Shown: positions 25,101 through 37,860 of the stretch, one piece after another | How positions within the stretch are numbered: position 1 is the first letter of the stretch | Layout of the letters: each line of letters starts with the position of its first letter | The notes under the pieces: model-generated | The model's input: only the letters and a program-made list of their open reading frames with translations | Databases searched by the model: none | Told to the model about the DNA's origin: nothing | Translations under genes and position numbers: made by a program | Source: Knoxdaviesia capensis | Lineage: Eukaryota; Ascomycota; Sordariomycetes; Microascales; Gondwanamycetaceae | Length of the DNA stretch: 64,000 nucleotides | Reading direction: 5' to 3' | Assembly: GCA_001510575.1 (NCBI GenBank) | Contig: LNGK01000004.1 | Coordinates: forward strand, 248,001-312,000

Positions 25101-25612
25101 TTCGGCCTTGGCCTGGAGACGCCGCCCATTATCGTACACGAACAGACTCTGCGCGTTCGCCAGGTCGTTCTGCATCTGGATCTGGTGCATGGCCATGGCC
25201 GCATCGGGGATCTTTGCCGCCGCGGCCGCGGCCCGCCGTCATCATGATCCCGCGGCAAGATCGACGCCTGGTCCAAGTCCACCAGCACCACAGACCCCGC
25301 ACGTCGCACACTGCTGGAAGGCGCTGGCCCGGATGCGGCCGATCCTTGGCCGCGGCCACGACCGCCGGTATCCCCCTCATCGGGGTCTTCGCGCCGGTGA
25401 TGAGATGGAAGGAGGCTGTCACTCTTGCCGGTGGCCTGCTTCTTCCGAGGTCTCTAATTGTCTTCTTGGTCGCTGTCGGCTGCCACTCGGGACTGCTTGG
25501 TAACCGACGGTGTTTGCTTGGCCGTGGTGTTGCTGTCCCCGTCCCTTGTGAATCCTGCTTCTCGTGCTTCAGCTGCTCGATGTAAATGAGAACATCATCG
25601 TTCGCAGCCATT
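25092..25612 (-). pseudogene. broken or misassembled small gene
   Basis: The ATG at 25612 opens MAANDDVLIYIEQLKHEKQD, which looks like real coding sequence. A plausible end, with IPDAAMAMHQIQMQNDLANA then SLFVYDNGRRLQAKAEEQG and a stop, is read in a different frame. The middle reads best in a third frame (KKQATGKSDSLLPSHHRRED), which has a TAG at 25455-25457. No GT-AG pair with a pyrimidine tract resolves the shifts. I do not recognise the protein family. Either frameshifts have killed the gene or the draft sequence has indel errors. A telobox lies 234 bases upstream (25846-25857). Confidence 0.45.
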
Positions 25613-25845
25613 GTGGCCGACTGGGACCAGCTTGGTGGTGGTTGGAGGGGAATACGCAGAATGCAGAATGCAGGGAGAGAGAGGGAGAGTTCCAGCCTTG
25701 GGTTATAGGAAGAAAAAAGAAACAAAAACAAACCAAATTCCTCATTGGTAGCTTTTTGCCCCTTCCTCGTTTCCATCATTGGTTGTTGCTGTCTGAAACC
25801 AGTTGGAAAAGAGGGAAGCTAGGGTATGCCTTAGGGTCTACACAA

Positions 25846-25857
25846 TAACCCTAACCC
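25846..25857 (+). promoter_or_regulatory. telomere-like motif
   Basis: TAACCCTAACCC in the promoter-proximal region of the damaged minus-strand gene (start at 25612). A TTAGGG lies 10 bases to its left, in opposite orientation. Confidence 0.4.
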
Positions 25858-28800
25858 GCAATTTCTGTCAACAGTAGCTCACGAGCAGGACCACTATAAC
25901 AGTTTTTGGTCGACTTCCTCCTGCCCACAGTATACTACAAAAAAAAAGGGACCTAGGATCAACAGTTCAGTGTTTAGAGGGGCCGCCCACGGGGGAGCAG
26001 AAGACAGTGTCATTGGTTGAACTGGAGCAGAGACGAAAAAAAAAAATGGGGTGAAGGCGGCGTGTGATTTTGGGCTGGCCTCAGAGTAACGGGTTAGTGA
26101 AGCCGACCTCTGCTGTGTTTTTTTACGTACGGGTGGTGACGGGACCTTTTTTTTCGTTGGTGGGGTTGGATTTCTGTCTCTCTCTTGTGAGGTGACTCGA
26201 GGGTTTCGTTAGTGATGGACGCCGTCGGGAAACGTGGCTTGGGGGGAGGGAATGAATGCGTGGCTGGAGAGGTACAAGATGAATGCTGTTGATGGCAGAG
26301 TGCACCTTAGTGAGGGGCAGTTGCATGGAGGGCAGAGACATATTATGACAGCTCGGTATTGGGGCCAGATGTGGAACGAACCTTGTAGCTGTGAAGGGTG
26401 TCGGTGAGCAGAGAGGTGTACGATACCAAATATATACATACATACTATTAATACACTGCGTGATGGGTCGTGTCTTCACAAGAAAAGCGAGACGAAAGGA
26501 CATGAAATGCTGGATATCGACGGCTTGACGATGCCAGACTTGGCTTTCTTCATGTGATACTGCGTTCTCTTCTGATGTCGGATTGCCGTGGCCAGCTGCA
26601 GACGTCTGGCACAGGAACAGCTTGCCTGCATGAGCTCGGTGACCGGGGGGGGGAGGTGAGGTCAGAAAACAGAAGGAACGAAGACCTGGCAGGTGGCAGA
26701 CAAACACGGCGTGTTCCTGGCCTTGTTAGTGCTGGTGCGGACAAACTGCCGCGCTGCACTATCTAACTTTCCGGGCCTTTTCTTTTCTTTACCTAATAGT
26801 CGTCGACCGACCGCCCCTCAGTTAACAGGATTTTTTTCTTTCTTTTTCCAGCGTTCCTTCCCTTCTCCCCTCCAAGACCACACCCCTCCAAAAAAGCAAG
26901 GAAGGTACCCCCCCCCGTCCCACCCCCTCCAATTCGCGCCTGCCCAACGGTCGACGGCCGACGATTTTCCTTCTTCCTTTTTTCTCTCTCCCCTTCTTCC
27001 TCTTCCTACTATCGTCTTCCATTCATTCTTCTTCTCTTTTCTTCCTCTTCCCTTGCATTCTCTATATCCGAGTCCCATACATTCCCAGCCCTCGAGAGTG
27101 AAGAGAGAGCTCTTGATTACGGATAGCCCGAGACAAACCCCGAGGAGAAAGATCGAGAAATCCCGGGTGCTGATTACATACATCTCAACCTCACATCGCC
27201 GTCTACCTGTTTGTCACACACACACACAAACACACACGGCTCACTCCTGCAGTTGGCCCTAGATAGCCACTTTCTTTATTTTTATTTATTTTTATTTTTT
27301 TTTGCCTGGTTCACACGCACTTTGCCTGTTTGTGCGTGCCCTGCGTACCACCTGGCCGGTATATCTCCCACCTTGTTTTATAGGAGGGCTGGAACTTCTT
27401 CTCTCGCTGCTCATCCTCGACGTCACCTTGAGGCTCTTCCGTCTTTAAACCGACGCCCCCCGTCCGTTTGACATCCCGCCAACCACCACCACCTTCCGCT
27501 TCTTGCAACCGTTGCTCTGTGCTCTTCAGCCACAGATACGACTGACGGTGACCTGCCGGCATCAGCCACACGGTAAGCTATATATATATATATATGTATA
27601 TTGGCACGTCTCCTGGCCATCCTGCTACTCATATATCAATCTGGTGTATGTCCCACTGCCTCCCCCGTTTGCACCCTGTCGCCTATGGCCGGCCTGAGGC
27701 CAGCCTGCCTTGGTGTGTTCCGACCCTGTTGTGATCTCGAAGCTGCCCTCTAGCCATGATATCCGTTCATCATCACCATCCCTTGACACTACTAGATCAC
27801 CCAGTCTGTGATTTGTCCGTCCACTTCCCTTGACAGCTGCAGCTCGGCTCTAGCTACACCCCCTTTCTCTTCTCTATCCATATCTGCATCTGATCTAGCT
27901 GTCCCTCGTTCATGCATAAAAAAGTACTGGAAAGCATGGGCTGGTACGAAGGACCAACAGATCCTCCATACCATCCCTCTTCCTGTTACACTATTCACAC
28001 TATGATATCTTCATATATCCCCTGCTTTGTCCAGTGAACCACAAACTGTCCTATCTTCCTGTTTCCACGAAGAACATCATATTCTTATCATCTGCTTCCT
28101 CCCCCATGCTGCAACGAGCAAACCGCCCCTCAGGTCCTTCTCTCCGGGAGTTTTCACCCAGTGACAGGGGCTTGCAGTGATTCGCTGGGGAGGGGTGGAC
28201 GTGCTTCTCGGGTTTCAATTCACCCAATGATCGCCCTGCATTTGGCCATGGCTCGGTGTCTCTTCAGCCGACTTCCCGGTGCACACTTGGCCCCCGCTGA
28301 CTGTCCATGCCAGATCTGGAACCAACAACCACTTCCTTCGCTGTCTCCCCCCTCTTCCTTCACACTCCCGTCGCATACGCATAGGCATGTCGCAATGCCG
28401 ATTCTAATATCGATCTCGAACCACTACTTGCCTATCATTGCCCCCCCGGAAGACAGAGTTTCGTTTTCAATCCCGATTCAGTCATTCGTTGCTGTCACAG
28501 CTCTCTCTGGTCTGTCCACTAATACGAACTATATTGTAATGAGATAGTTCTCAGAACACCCACCCCCCAGAGCCTTGTCTCTCACCTGCATGATCTTGCT
28601 TGGCCTGCTGAAGCCGAGGGAAATATTTGCTGTGCTGTATCCCTGGTCTACCTGCCCGGAGGGTAAGCAAGAAACTTCTTTGCTTGGCCGACCCACGGTG
28701 GCCGATATTTCTTCACATCACTGTTCCATTTCCATATGCTCACACCTGAAATACCTTCACATGGCTCATTAAGCTCTGCTGTTGTTTCGGCTCCTGCCTT

Positions 28801-29061
28801 TGACCTATCCCCTCAGCCCTCATGATTGGTATTCCACGATATCTGGTACTAACCAACTAGCACCAACCTCGTTTGGTCAGACAGCTATACGCGACGGGGC
28901 ATTGACCCCCTCTTTGGCCCTTTTGAAAAGCCTGGGCTTGCATAGTCCTCGGCGCACAACCCAGTGACCTTCAACCGTTGACAAGTCTATATAATGTAAG
29001 TTGCTGCTTAGTCCACTGCATTTACCATGGCAATATTTTGCAACCATGTGGTGTATGACCG

Positions 29062-29080
29062 CTATGCCAGTTTGGCATAG
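29062..29080. repeat. short perfect hairpin
   Basis: CTATGCCA, a three-base loop GTT, then TGGCATAG. A related hairpin built on TGGCA/TGCCA occurs near 29930. No larger repeat unit could be delimited. Confidence 0.4.
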
Positions 29081-30625
29081 TGTAGCCCCATACAAAGTGT
29101 TGTTACGGCATAGTCACTGCTGATCCCCCGAGAGCTACCAGTGTTTGGTCCCATGGCTGGTAGCCCTGGAAGTATTCCCAAAGAATCTATAAGTCGCTGT
29201 GCAGTGTGCACTTCGATTCTGCGCAAGTGTTCTGCCGGATCCTTGCTGAGTTCCTTACTGAACATCGTGAAAAGTTTCAGAGCCGGGGAGCTGCACCCAT
29301 CGGACCAAGCCTGGTTGGCCCATGTATGCCCATAGATGTTCCTTTTGATTTTGCTTCCGTCGTCCCCCATCCTCACCACCTTCAATCATCTCGTCTCTTT
29401 TGTCGTGTCTGAGTATCACCCGGCATCATGGTTGGTAGCTTTCTTGTGTGCGTTTCTCTCTACTTCCCGATGCCATTACCCATATGTCATTCCAATGAGA
29501 GTTCTCCCTTTAGTATAGTGTCACACTGCGTTATTCTGAGTGACAAACGCTGAATGTATCTGGGTAGTCCAAGACATTCTAATCCAGAACGAACCGGGCG
29601 TGTGCCATGCTGGGAGGGGTTTGGCTGCCGATGATCTGGTACCATACACCGCTCAAAAATATTGGGGGCATCACAGGTGCCACCCAACTGTGCATCCAGC
29701 GAATTCAGGACACCCCCAGCTCCGTTTTGAGCCGTCTCATTATCATTATCATTACATACATACCGCCCTCGGAACCCCTGAACCGTCACATGGCCCGTCT
29801 TCAAATCCCTCCCGTGCAAAGTTTCGTGCAGTGTGACTCCCCTTCCCAGGAGCACGGTTGGAGCTTGCCCAAGTGAGGGGAATTTCGCTAGATGACAGAA
29901 GAGGAGTAAGATTCCAGCCCACGCTCGGTGGCATAAGTGTGCCATAGAGCGTATCTCCGTGGCCGAAGCCCTACTGTCAAACTCTGGGCACACCCACGGG
30001 ATACTCCATCACACAGGACAGATGAACTTGGGCAAGTGGCTTACAGTACAACCTGAACGCTCCATCCACCTAGAAAGCAGAAAGCGATGCTGCAAGGACT
30101 GAGGATACAAGGCTGAACTTGACTTTCTACCAATCTATTTTTTACACTACTTGTGCTTAGCCACCGAAGGCGGAAATACTAACTGTTTATTTGATTTTAT
30201 CTTCCTTGTTATCTCATATCTTAGTACTGACGATGTCGACTCACTAAATACTCGAACATCCCTCCCCTCTGTTTAATCCTCTACCTTTCTGATCTATCTT
30301 TGGACCTTGCCGTCCTCCGCCTTTCTCCTGCTTGTTTTGTTCTCCTTTCTTTCAATAGCCTGCCGATACCAACCTTCTTCCTACACCGACGAAATCCTTC
30401 CAGACCCCATCTTTGCTCGGTATTACGAACGGTTACACTGTGGCAAATTCCGACTTTGCCTTTATCGAGACTTCAACGAGAAGTTTTGCTCCGGATATTG
30501 TGAATCAGTCTTTTTCCCCCTCTTCGGGCTTTGGTTAAGATCGACCAGCATCAAGACCTTCTTCCTCTTTCATCGTTGATCTTTCTTTTCCCTTCTCGGG
30601 TGTCCTTCATCTGAGTGTTCTCGCC

Positions 30626-33600
30626 ATGTACGTTGCTTCATCTTTTCTTCTTCTCAAACTTCCCCACCTCTCATCTCAATTGGCCAGGGCAACAAGTTGC
30701 AAGTTCTTTTGCTTCTCCTGCCTGCCTCAGCCCCTCCTCGTCTGTATATGTTGGTTCTTGAAAAGAAAAAAACGAAAAAATCCCCGGAGCTTATGACTAT
30801 GTAAAGTCTACGGGGATTTTGAGGAACTATATATAGCACTGTGGCATGTCCCCTTTTGTCTTTCCTTTCCAAACCCCTATCTGTCCATAGCGTGGTGGCT
30901 CACCTAGTGCGACCGAGCACATGGGCACACGTGTTTTGGGAGACTCGGACAGGAGGATGAGGGATGTTGACGAGGATGAGACGGACAAAGATAGTGACAT
31001 CTATCAAGTCCCTGGTGCCCACGGAGACGAGCAGAACGAGGGAGGTCGTAATAAAGATGACGAAGACGAGGTTTTGACAGTGTATGATTCTTCTCAACTC
31101 TCTAGGAAATTCGGAAAACAGATCCAGAAGCGCCAGCTTGAGGTGCCGGAGTATGCGGCGAGTTTCGTCAACTACAAGGCACTGAAAAAGGTTTGTCACT
31201 GCTTCATGGGTGATGTGTCTACCGGGAGATGCAGTGTCTAGCAGACAGAATCTATATATTTGTCTCTCTGGAGCCACCTATTGCAACCGATCTGGATGGT
31301 TGTATTGACTGACGGGCCTGTTTTCTGTCAATATAGCTTATCAAGAAACTCTCGGCCACTCCGACCCTCCATGCACAAAACGACCTCTTCCGGCCGTCCA
31401 CACCTCTAGACTCGCAGTCCGCATTACAAGCGAATAAAGCCACGTTTTTCTTCCAACTAGTAAGCATCTTGCCCATCTACACCTACCCTGATCCTTTTGT
31501 TCTTGAATGATGTACTAACTCATCTGTGTAGGAGCGAGAACTCGAGAAAGTCAATGCTTTCTACCTCCAAAAGGAGGCCGAGGTTAGTAAAGCTCATCAC
31601 TACGGCTATACACTCTTGAAGCAATGCTAATGTCACCCCTATTCCATCCGCCAATACAGCTCAAAGTTCGCCTAAAGACCCTTCTCGACAAGAAGAGGGT
31701 TCTCCAGTCCCGGTTGCCCAGCCTCTCACGACGGTCAGCAAAGTTCACTGCCTTGGAAGAAGGATTCCAGCAGTTTGCCTCGGACTTAAACAAGCTGCAG
31801 CAGTTTGTTGAGATCAACGGCATTGCCTTTTCGAAAATCCTCAAGAAATGGGACAAGACGTCGAAGTCAAAGACCAAGGAGCTGTACCTGTCTCGCGCCG
31901 TCGAGGTGCAGCCGTTCTTCAACCCCACTGTGATTAGCGAGCTGTCCGACCAAGCAACAACCAGCCTGCAAGAGCTCGGCGCGTGGTTGGACGGCGACCA
32001 TGTCTCGTTCGAGAGCCGCCCACAGGAACATGTGGTCTCGGGCCAGCACACGCTTGGAACCGACGAGGGCGATGCGGATCTGATTCTGCTGGACACGGTC
32101 ATTGCCGGCAACGCCGAGGTGTTGCGGGACCTGCTCCTGCGGATGATCGCGAGCAGCAGATCCGGCGAACTAGCCACTGCTAACTCGGCGGCCGTTCCGG
32201 ACCCGGTTCTGGTGGAGCGGGTGACTAGAAGTTTCCTCGCTGCCATCCACGAAGCCCCGCAGGAGACGCTCCAGGTCCTGCTCAACACCGGATATGTTGA
32301 TATCCAGTCGGAGGACGACATCAACGAGAGAAATTGCCTCCATCAGGCTGCGATCTACGGAAAAACTTTGATTTTGCAGTACGGCATCACGAATGGGGTC
32401 AAGGTGGACCGGACTGATGTCTACGGACGGCTTCCCCTGCATTATGCGAGTATGCATGGCCGCTTGGACATGCTGGATGCCCTCCTTGAAGGTATGTGGT
32501 ACCCAACTGGAGCGCTCATACATGCGAACATGGGAGAGATCACGGTGATCAATCCTGGAAGTGTACTAACAGTCATGTCTTGTTTCAACATCAGCGAACC
32601 CTGATACTCTGGACACCATCGATCACGATAACTTCACCCCCCTGATTCACGCCATCATCCACGACAGATTCGATTGCGTCGAGCGATTACTTGCGAAGCA
32701 TGCCCGGATAGACCCCGCGTCCGATGCCGACCATGTGCCCCTGAATCTTGCCTGCGAGCACGGGTCTTTCCGGGTTGTCGAGCTTCTCCTGCATCACGGC
32801 GCCAAGATTCTGCCGGATGCCGAGGGGCTGTATCCTCAGCATCTTGTGGCTCGGTCTGGCCAGACTCCGGAGCTGCTGCTTCTGCTCAAGCGCTACGGAG
32901 CGGATCTTGATCAAATCGACAAGCTTTATGGATGGACGCCCCTGGTTCACGCTGCCAGCGAGGGCAATGTGCCTTGTCTTGAGTGCCTGCTGCAGGTTGG
33001 AGCTGATCCTCACATTCTCGACGAAAAGGGGCTTCCTGCTGTGTACTATGCCGCCTGGGAGGGTCATTTGGGATGCATGCGGCTGTTGTCTCCGTATAAC
33101 CCCCGAACTCGGGCCAGCCCGATTGTTATGCAGCCGAGCACCCAGTTCGGAGGTAGCAGTAGTGGCCTTCTAGGCTCCAGCAGCGGTCCGACTCCGATGT
33201 TCCTCGACCCTGACGCAATCCCGGTTCTCGAACTGCCGCCGCCGATTATCCCGCTGCGACGCTACGGACACAATTTCCTGGATACGAAGACGGTCGTGCA
33301 GATCAACTTTGGCGATAACGGGGTTGTGCCGCTGATGTTTTTCCACGACAGCAAGTATCCGGCGGCCCGGCTGACGATATCGTCGAAGGCGTCCGATCTC
33401 ATCCCCAAGAACGTCATGCTTCCTTTCCAGGAGGACACAAAGCTGGTGTCGTTCCAGGTGGACAACCTGGAGACGTTCCAGCTGGACTTTGACGTGTTCC
33501 CGACATACGGCGCCAAGATCATCGGAAAGACGGTGGCGCTGCCGCGGACGTTCCGTGCTGCCAACGGCGGATCGTTGAACACCGCGGCCACGTACCTCCC

Positions 33601-34642
33601 GCTGTTCGACCCTCGTCTGCGCGCGATTGGCCAGATCTGCTTCACCACGCAGGTGATCAAGCCGTTTCAGGGCAAGCCTCTGGAAATCACGGATTTCGAG
33701 ACGTACTGGAAGGCCACCAGCCAGTTCGAGACGAACCCCAGCTCGGTCATCACGGGATCTAGCTTGTCGGGAGACTACGTGCGACTCTATGTGCAGTATA
33801 CGAGTGACGGAATCCCGGTGCTGTGGCCCAGATGGACCATTGCGTGCGGCGGGCTCGATGTGCCGGTCTGCCGCCTGACGCTGAGCCAGTTCCAGTCGGT
33901 GACGGCGCGGTCGCCGACGCGGGACGAGGTGGGCGGACTCCCCAAGATGCAGATGGACAACATTTCGCAGATCCACAACATCCTCGCCAGCTCGGGCATT
34001 CGGCTGGACGAGGCGCTGTCGCTGCTGCCGTACTGGATGCACGTCAACCTGCAGGTCCTCTACCCGACTCCGGAGGAAGAAGCGGCGTTGAACCTCGGCC
34101 CGGCGGCAGACCTCAACGAATTCGCGGATGCGGTGCTGGCAATCGTGTTTGACCACGCGCGGGCGCAGCGCGGGCAGGCGCCGGACATTGTGCGGTCGAT
34201 TGTGTTCAGCTCGTACAACGCGAGCCTGTGCACGGCGCTGAACTGGAAGCAGCCGAACTTCCCGGTGTTCCTGTGCAACGACCTGGGGCGGCTGCAGGGG
34301 ATGGTTGCACCGGGCGGCAGCGGCGGCAGCGACGGCGACACGGCGATGATGCCGGCGCCGAGCGTGGTGCAGAGCAGCGGCAAGCGGTCGATGTCGATCA
34401 AGGAGGCGGTGCGGGTGGCGCAGAGCAACAACTTCATGGGGCTGATCTGCTCGGGCCAGCTGCTGGAGATGGTGCCGGCGCTGATCGACTCGACCAAGTC
34501 GCATGGGCTGGCGCTGGTCATGGACCGGTCGAGCGAGACGGGTGCGGGCGCGTCGGATCCGTTCTACAGGCTGCCCGAGGGCGTGGACGGCGTGCTGCGG
34601 AGTAACGGCGTGCTGCGGTTCAACGAGTCGATTGATATGTGA
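30626..34642 (+). CDS. NUC-2/PHO81 phosphate-sensing regulator (SPX, ankyrin, GDPD-like)
   Basis: Exons: 30626-30627 (the bases AT), 31106-31190, 31337-31459, 31533-31582, 31660-32491 and 32595-34642. The start codon is split by intron 1 (30628-31105, donor GTACGT, acceptor CTCTCTAG), so translation opens MKFGKQIQKRQ, the family N terminus. The SPX domain covers roughly residues 1-190, ankyrin repeats about 310-520 (CLHQAAIYG, GRLPLHYASMHGRLDMLDALL, GWTPLVHAASEGN), and a glycerophosphodiesterase-like region runs from about 560 to the end. Homologues bind inositol polyphosphates through SPX and inhibit a cyclin-CDK pair (Pho80-Pho85; PREG-PGOV in Neurospora) when phosphate is low, releasing the factor NUC-1. 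The exon sum is 3140 nt, one short of a multiple of three: exon 4 starts in the ERELEKVNA frame and ends in the FYLQKEAE frame, with one T apparently missing near 31559. With it, the protein has 1046 residues. Confidence 0.9.
30928..30933. promoter_or_regulatory. CACGTG box in nuc-2 intron 1
   Basis: CACGTG is the core recognised by Pho4/NUC-1-type bHLH factors. Here it sits in the first intron of nuc-2, 300 bases after the first exon. It occurs often by chance, so a role is only suggested. Confidence 0.3.
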
Positions 34643-35357
34643 GGGACTTGGACACACATGGACGGAGACGTCTGTGGGCTCGCGGTGTGTGGCGTCGTCT
34701 TAGGGTCTGAGTGGCCTGGACTACGCTGATACGGTGAGACGCCACAGACTCTCCGAATGACGAAGATCTTATATTGACGTTGGAAATTCCACATCATTTC
34801 CTTTTTCTTTATTTGAAAATTTCTTTTTATTTTCTTTTTAATTCTTTTCCTGTTTTATGCGCGGGTTCTTCTTTTCACTTTGGCAACCAGGGATTCGAAA
34901 AACATAGATGATACTTTTTTGAGGCAGGACGGGAACGGCAGCTTCAACACGATAAGGGAGGAGACTTCTGTGGGTTTTTTCTTCTTGCTTTTGTGCTTTT
35001 CGTTGCTTTTATACGAGTACCGTGCTTTCTGCTTGCTGCTTTACTGTTTATATGGCACCCTTTCTAGATGTTCAGTGTTCGTCGTTTCGGTGATTGTGAT
35101 AGTCCGGTCTAGAAGGGTTGGGGGTCCTTTCTTTGAGCGCGGGTTGATGCTGACTTGACATCTTGGTAGTGTCGTCAAGGGATATAATCTTCGTTTAAAC
35201 ATGTATGTATATACTATGAAAGCGTGCACTTCGTTGAGCGAGTTGTTTGTACGTAACGTCATAAAAGGGTTCAACAACCGTCCGTGTCTTGTCCTACTAC
35301 CACCACCAGCCGCAGCAGCAGCAGCAGCAACAGAGCCGAACGGGGGGCGGAGTTGTT
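34643..35357. other. spacer between convergent genes
   Basis: AT-rich from 34790 to 35260, with T-rich and TTTTCTTT tracts. It contains the 3' ends of nuc-2 (plus) and of the small membrane protein gene (minus). No gene seen. Confidence 0.5.
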
Positions 35358-36231
35358 TCAAGCCCCCTTGTACCTGTACCGCAGCGGAACCATCTCGGAG
35401 CTGGGGTCCACGCCGGCCATGATGACCTTGGCGACGAGCACGGCGGCGTACACGACGGCCGGCAGCGCGCCGAAGCCGACCACCCAGCCGGCGGGGGTGT
35501 TCCGAGCGGGGGCCACCAGGCCGCCGACGAGGAGCAGGCCGGCGAGGGCGGCGTTGAGGTACGGGAGCCAGGCGTCGAGGGGCGACGCTGCGGATGGCAG
35601 CCGGGACAGCGGGCCCCGCGCGGCCGTGCCGGGGGAGGGCGACGAGCGGCGGGCCCAGCGGTCGAGCGGCGCGTGCCCGGTGCGATCGGGCGGGAGCCGG
35701 TGCAGCAGCAGCGCGGTGGTGAGCAGCGAGGAGAGCGAGAGCAGGCGCGGGAGCAGCGAGAACGGCAGGCTCGGGAGGAGGTACGGCGTGCATGCGGCGA
35801 GCGGCAGGGCGAGCAGGGTGCGGGCGTAGAGGGTGTTTGTGGCGGTGTTTTGGGCGGAGAGGGATGCGACGAGGGATTCTTGTTCTGGTTTTTTTTTACC
35901 CGCGCGGTTATGTTAGCTTCCGGGCTGTTTGGTTTGGTGCACGCCGGGGCGGTTTGACAGGATGGCGGGGGACGCGGGGTGGCTCCGGGGGGGTCCGATG
36001 GGTCAGAAACCGCCGCCTTCCGCCCGGGGCACGGACCAGCTCCTCGTTGCCACGAAACCGCACGAAACACGAGCTGATGGGGGGGGNGGGGGGGGGGGGG
36101 GGGGAAGGAAGTAAAGAGCGGGGAGTCTCACCTTGCTCGTCGAGGGCGTCGCGTGTTGCGTCTTCGTCTTCGTCGTCGCTGGGGTAGCGGAACGTGCGGC
36201 GGATGCGCGCAGTGGTTGACGGCGCCGCCAT
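35358..36231 (-). CDS. small fungal membrane protein, function unknown
   Basis: Two exons, 36132-36231 and 35358-35884, give 208 residues in frame. The N terminus is hydrophilic and acidic (RRTFRYPSDDEDEDATRDAL). NTLYARTLLALPLAA opens the first hydrophobic helix, and about four membrane segments follow, separated by a Pro/Arg-rich loop. It ends VDPSSEMVPLRYRYKGA. I recall similar fungal proteins with the same acidic start, NTLYAR motif and KYEYKGA-like end, all uncharacterised. The intron (35885-36131) contains a G/C homopolymer with an unresolved base. It shares a 518-base divergent promoter with Coa1. Confidence 0.72.
36081..36104. repeat. poly-G run with unresolved base
   Basis: About 24 G on the plus strand, interrupted by N at 36087, inside the intron of the minus-strand membrane protein gene. 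Its true length is uncertain. Confidence 0.85.
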
Positions 36232-36749
36232 ACTGGTGATGTGCGTGTTTACTGAGCTGATGAGCGGGCTGCGAATTATCGCGGGCGATGGCCGTCGGCA
36301 GGTTTGTTGGGAAGAACCGGGTAATTTGTCGAAGAATTGCGTGGATGCTGAACGTTGGAGGAGGTCTGGGTACTGGCTCTCAAAAGATCTGGAGATGACG
36401 ACAGCGTGCGGTTAAGAGGAACCAAACGCGGGATACAAAAAAGTGTCAGCCTTGCAGTTCTGGCGACGGGAAGGCTTGGCGGTCTGTTTCTCACGCCTGA
36501 TTGGCTGGAACTGCGCGAGGCTGAGGCGGCACGGTTGAACCGCGGCTAAACCTCGTCAAGCTTGGGACTGCGTTTTTTGGGCAATCAGTCCACTCAAGGT
36601 TAACTAGGAAAAAAAGGCATCGAACGACGACGGCCGAATTGAACGACACTTTTCTAATATCTCGGTACCATACGATTGAGTGAGAACAACAGAGACCGAG
36701 AGAGAGCGAGCCACCGACCGGCCTTCACACACACACACACACACACACA
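36232..36749. promoter_or_regulatory. divergent promoter region (membrane protein / Coa1)
   Basis: 518 bases separate the two start codons. The part next to Coa1 ends in a (CA)n tract directly before its ATG. No other gene is seen. Confidence 0.55.
36726..36749 (+). repeat. (CA)n abutting the Coa1 start codon
   Basis: About eleven CA units run to the last base before ATG at 36750, so the tract is the immediate 5' leader. Length changes here would alter leader spacing but not the protein. Confidence 0.75.
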
Positions 36750-37497
36750 ATGCTGCGGAGAGCAGTCGTCAGATCGGCGGCGCTGCCGCTCCGGAGAACA
36801 CAGCAACGCACGGCGCTGGGCAGCCGGTCGGCGGCGGCCAGCGGCCAGCGGCGGTGGGCGACGCCGGCGCCGAGGCCGGGTGACGGGCCGTTGCTGGAGC
36901 GGCGGGCAGACCGCGAGCTTCCCGGTGAGTTTTTTTTTTTCGGGAACCACGAGCCCCCCCCCTGGAGCCGAACCGGGCGAGACCGAAAGACTGACCACAC
37001 ACGCACTCCTTCTCGGGACAGAAATCTCCTCGCTTCGCTTCCACTGGATGCGCACGCTCCCGATCTTCATCGTGCTGATCGGCGCCGCCAGCGTCGCCAT
37101 CTTCAACTACCAGAAGAGCAGCAGCAGCGTGGTGTCGTCGACGCTGTACGCGCTGCGCACGTCGCCGGCCGCGCGCGCGGCGCTCGGCGACGAGATCTAC
37201 TTCGGCCGCCGCATCCCGTGGATCAGCGGCGAGATCAACCAGCTGCGCGGCCGCATCGACATCGCCTTCGCCGTGCGCGGGTCGCGCGCCGCCGCCACCA
37301 TGCGCTTCGCCTCGTTCCGGCCCTCCGCGCGCGGCGTGTTCGAGACCACCGAGTGGAGCCTGACCTTGGCCGATGGCCGCACCATCGATCTGCTCGAGGA
37401 CGGCGATCCGCTGCAGGGCATTGTTACCGCGATTGTGGATGACGAGCTCGAGGCGCCGCTTACCCGGGGGTTCAGACAGCAGTCGAGCTTTAAATAG
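36750..37497 (+). CDS. COA1: Cytochrome c oxidase assembly factor Coa1
   Basis: Two exons, 36750-36924 and 37022-37497, give 216 residues. The Arg/Ala-rich start (MLRRAVVRSAALPLRRTQQR) is a mitochondrial targeting sequence. One membrane helix follows, TLPIFIVLIGAASVAIFNYQ (about residues 69-88). The intermembrane-space part has ALGDEIYFGRRIPWISGEIN and GRIDIAFAVRGSRA, which mark the Coa1/Tim21-like fold (DUF1783). In yeast Coa1 binds newly made Cox1 with Mss51, Cox14 and Shy1 at the inner membrane. The intron has a GTGAGT donor and splits the codon for Glu-59. The neighbouring convergent gene is also mitochondrial, but no coregulation is shown. Confidence 0.87.
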
Positions 37498-37860
37498 GGG
37501 GGAGGGGGAGACTTTCCATTGTTTGCTGCGGTGAAGAGCCGGGGTTTCTGGACGGGAGAAGACCGGAAGCGGTGGAACTGCGGGAGAGAATCGAGTCTTG
37601 TTCCTTTTCCGGCTATGAATGACAGTCTCAACACACACACACACACACACACACATTTGAGATGGTCGTTAGATTTGTACAGATAGAATTAAGGAAACAA
37701 CAAAACAGACATCCAGCTTGTACACTATAGTTTATCAATACATTGGTCACAGCGTTTTCCGACTCCTGGTCTCTCCGTTGGACCCGGCTCCGGAAAAAAA
37801 CTTCATCTCCCCACGTATGTCGTACACGGTAACTCTCTGTCTCCGAGAGTTGACGGCGGC
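37498..37860. other. 3' spacer between Coa1 and uL3m
   Basis: Convergent ends of two genes. It contains an (AC)n tract at 37631-37655. No gene seen. Confidence 0.55.

Larger units (their letters stand above)
25613..30625. other. 5-kb gene-free region upstream of nuc-2
   Basis: No supported protein gene. From 26750 to 27560 the plus strand is pyrimidine-rich and ends in a good donor (CACACGGTAAGC, GT at 27573) followed by a TA repeat (27579-27594), as in a promoter with a spliced leader. Between 28.9 and 30.0 kb there are short hairpins (29062-29080 and 29904-29951). From 30240 to 30620 a CT-rich leader runs up to the split start codon of nuc-2. Confidence 0.45.
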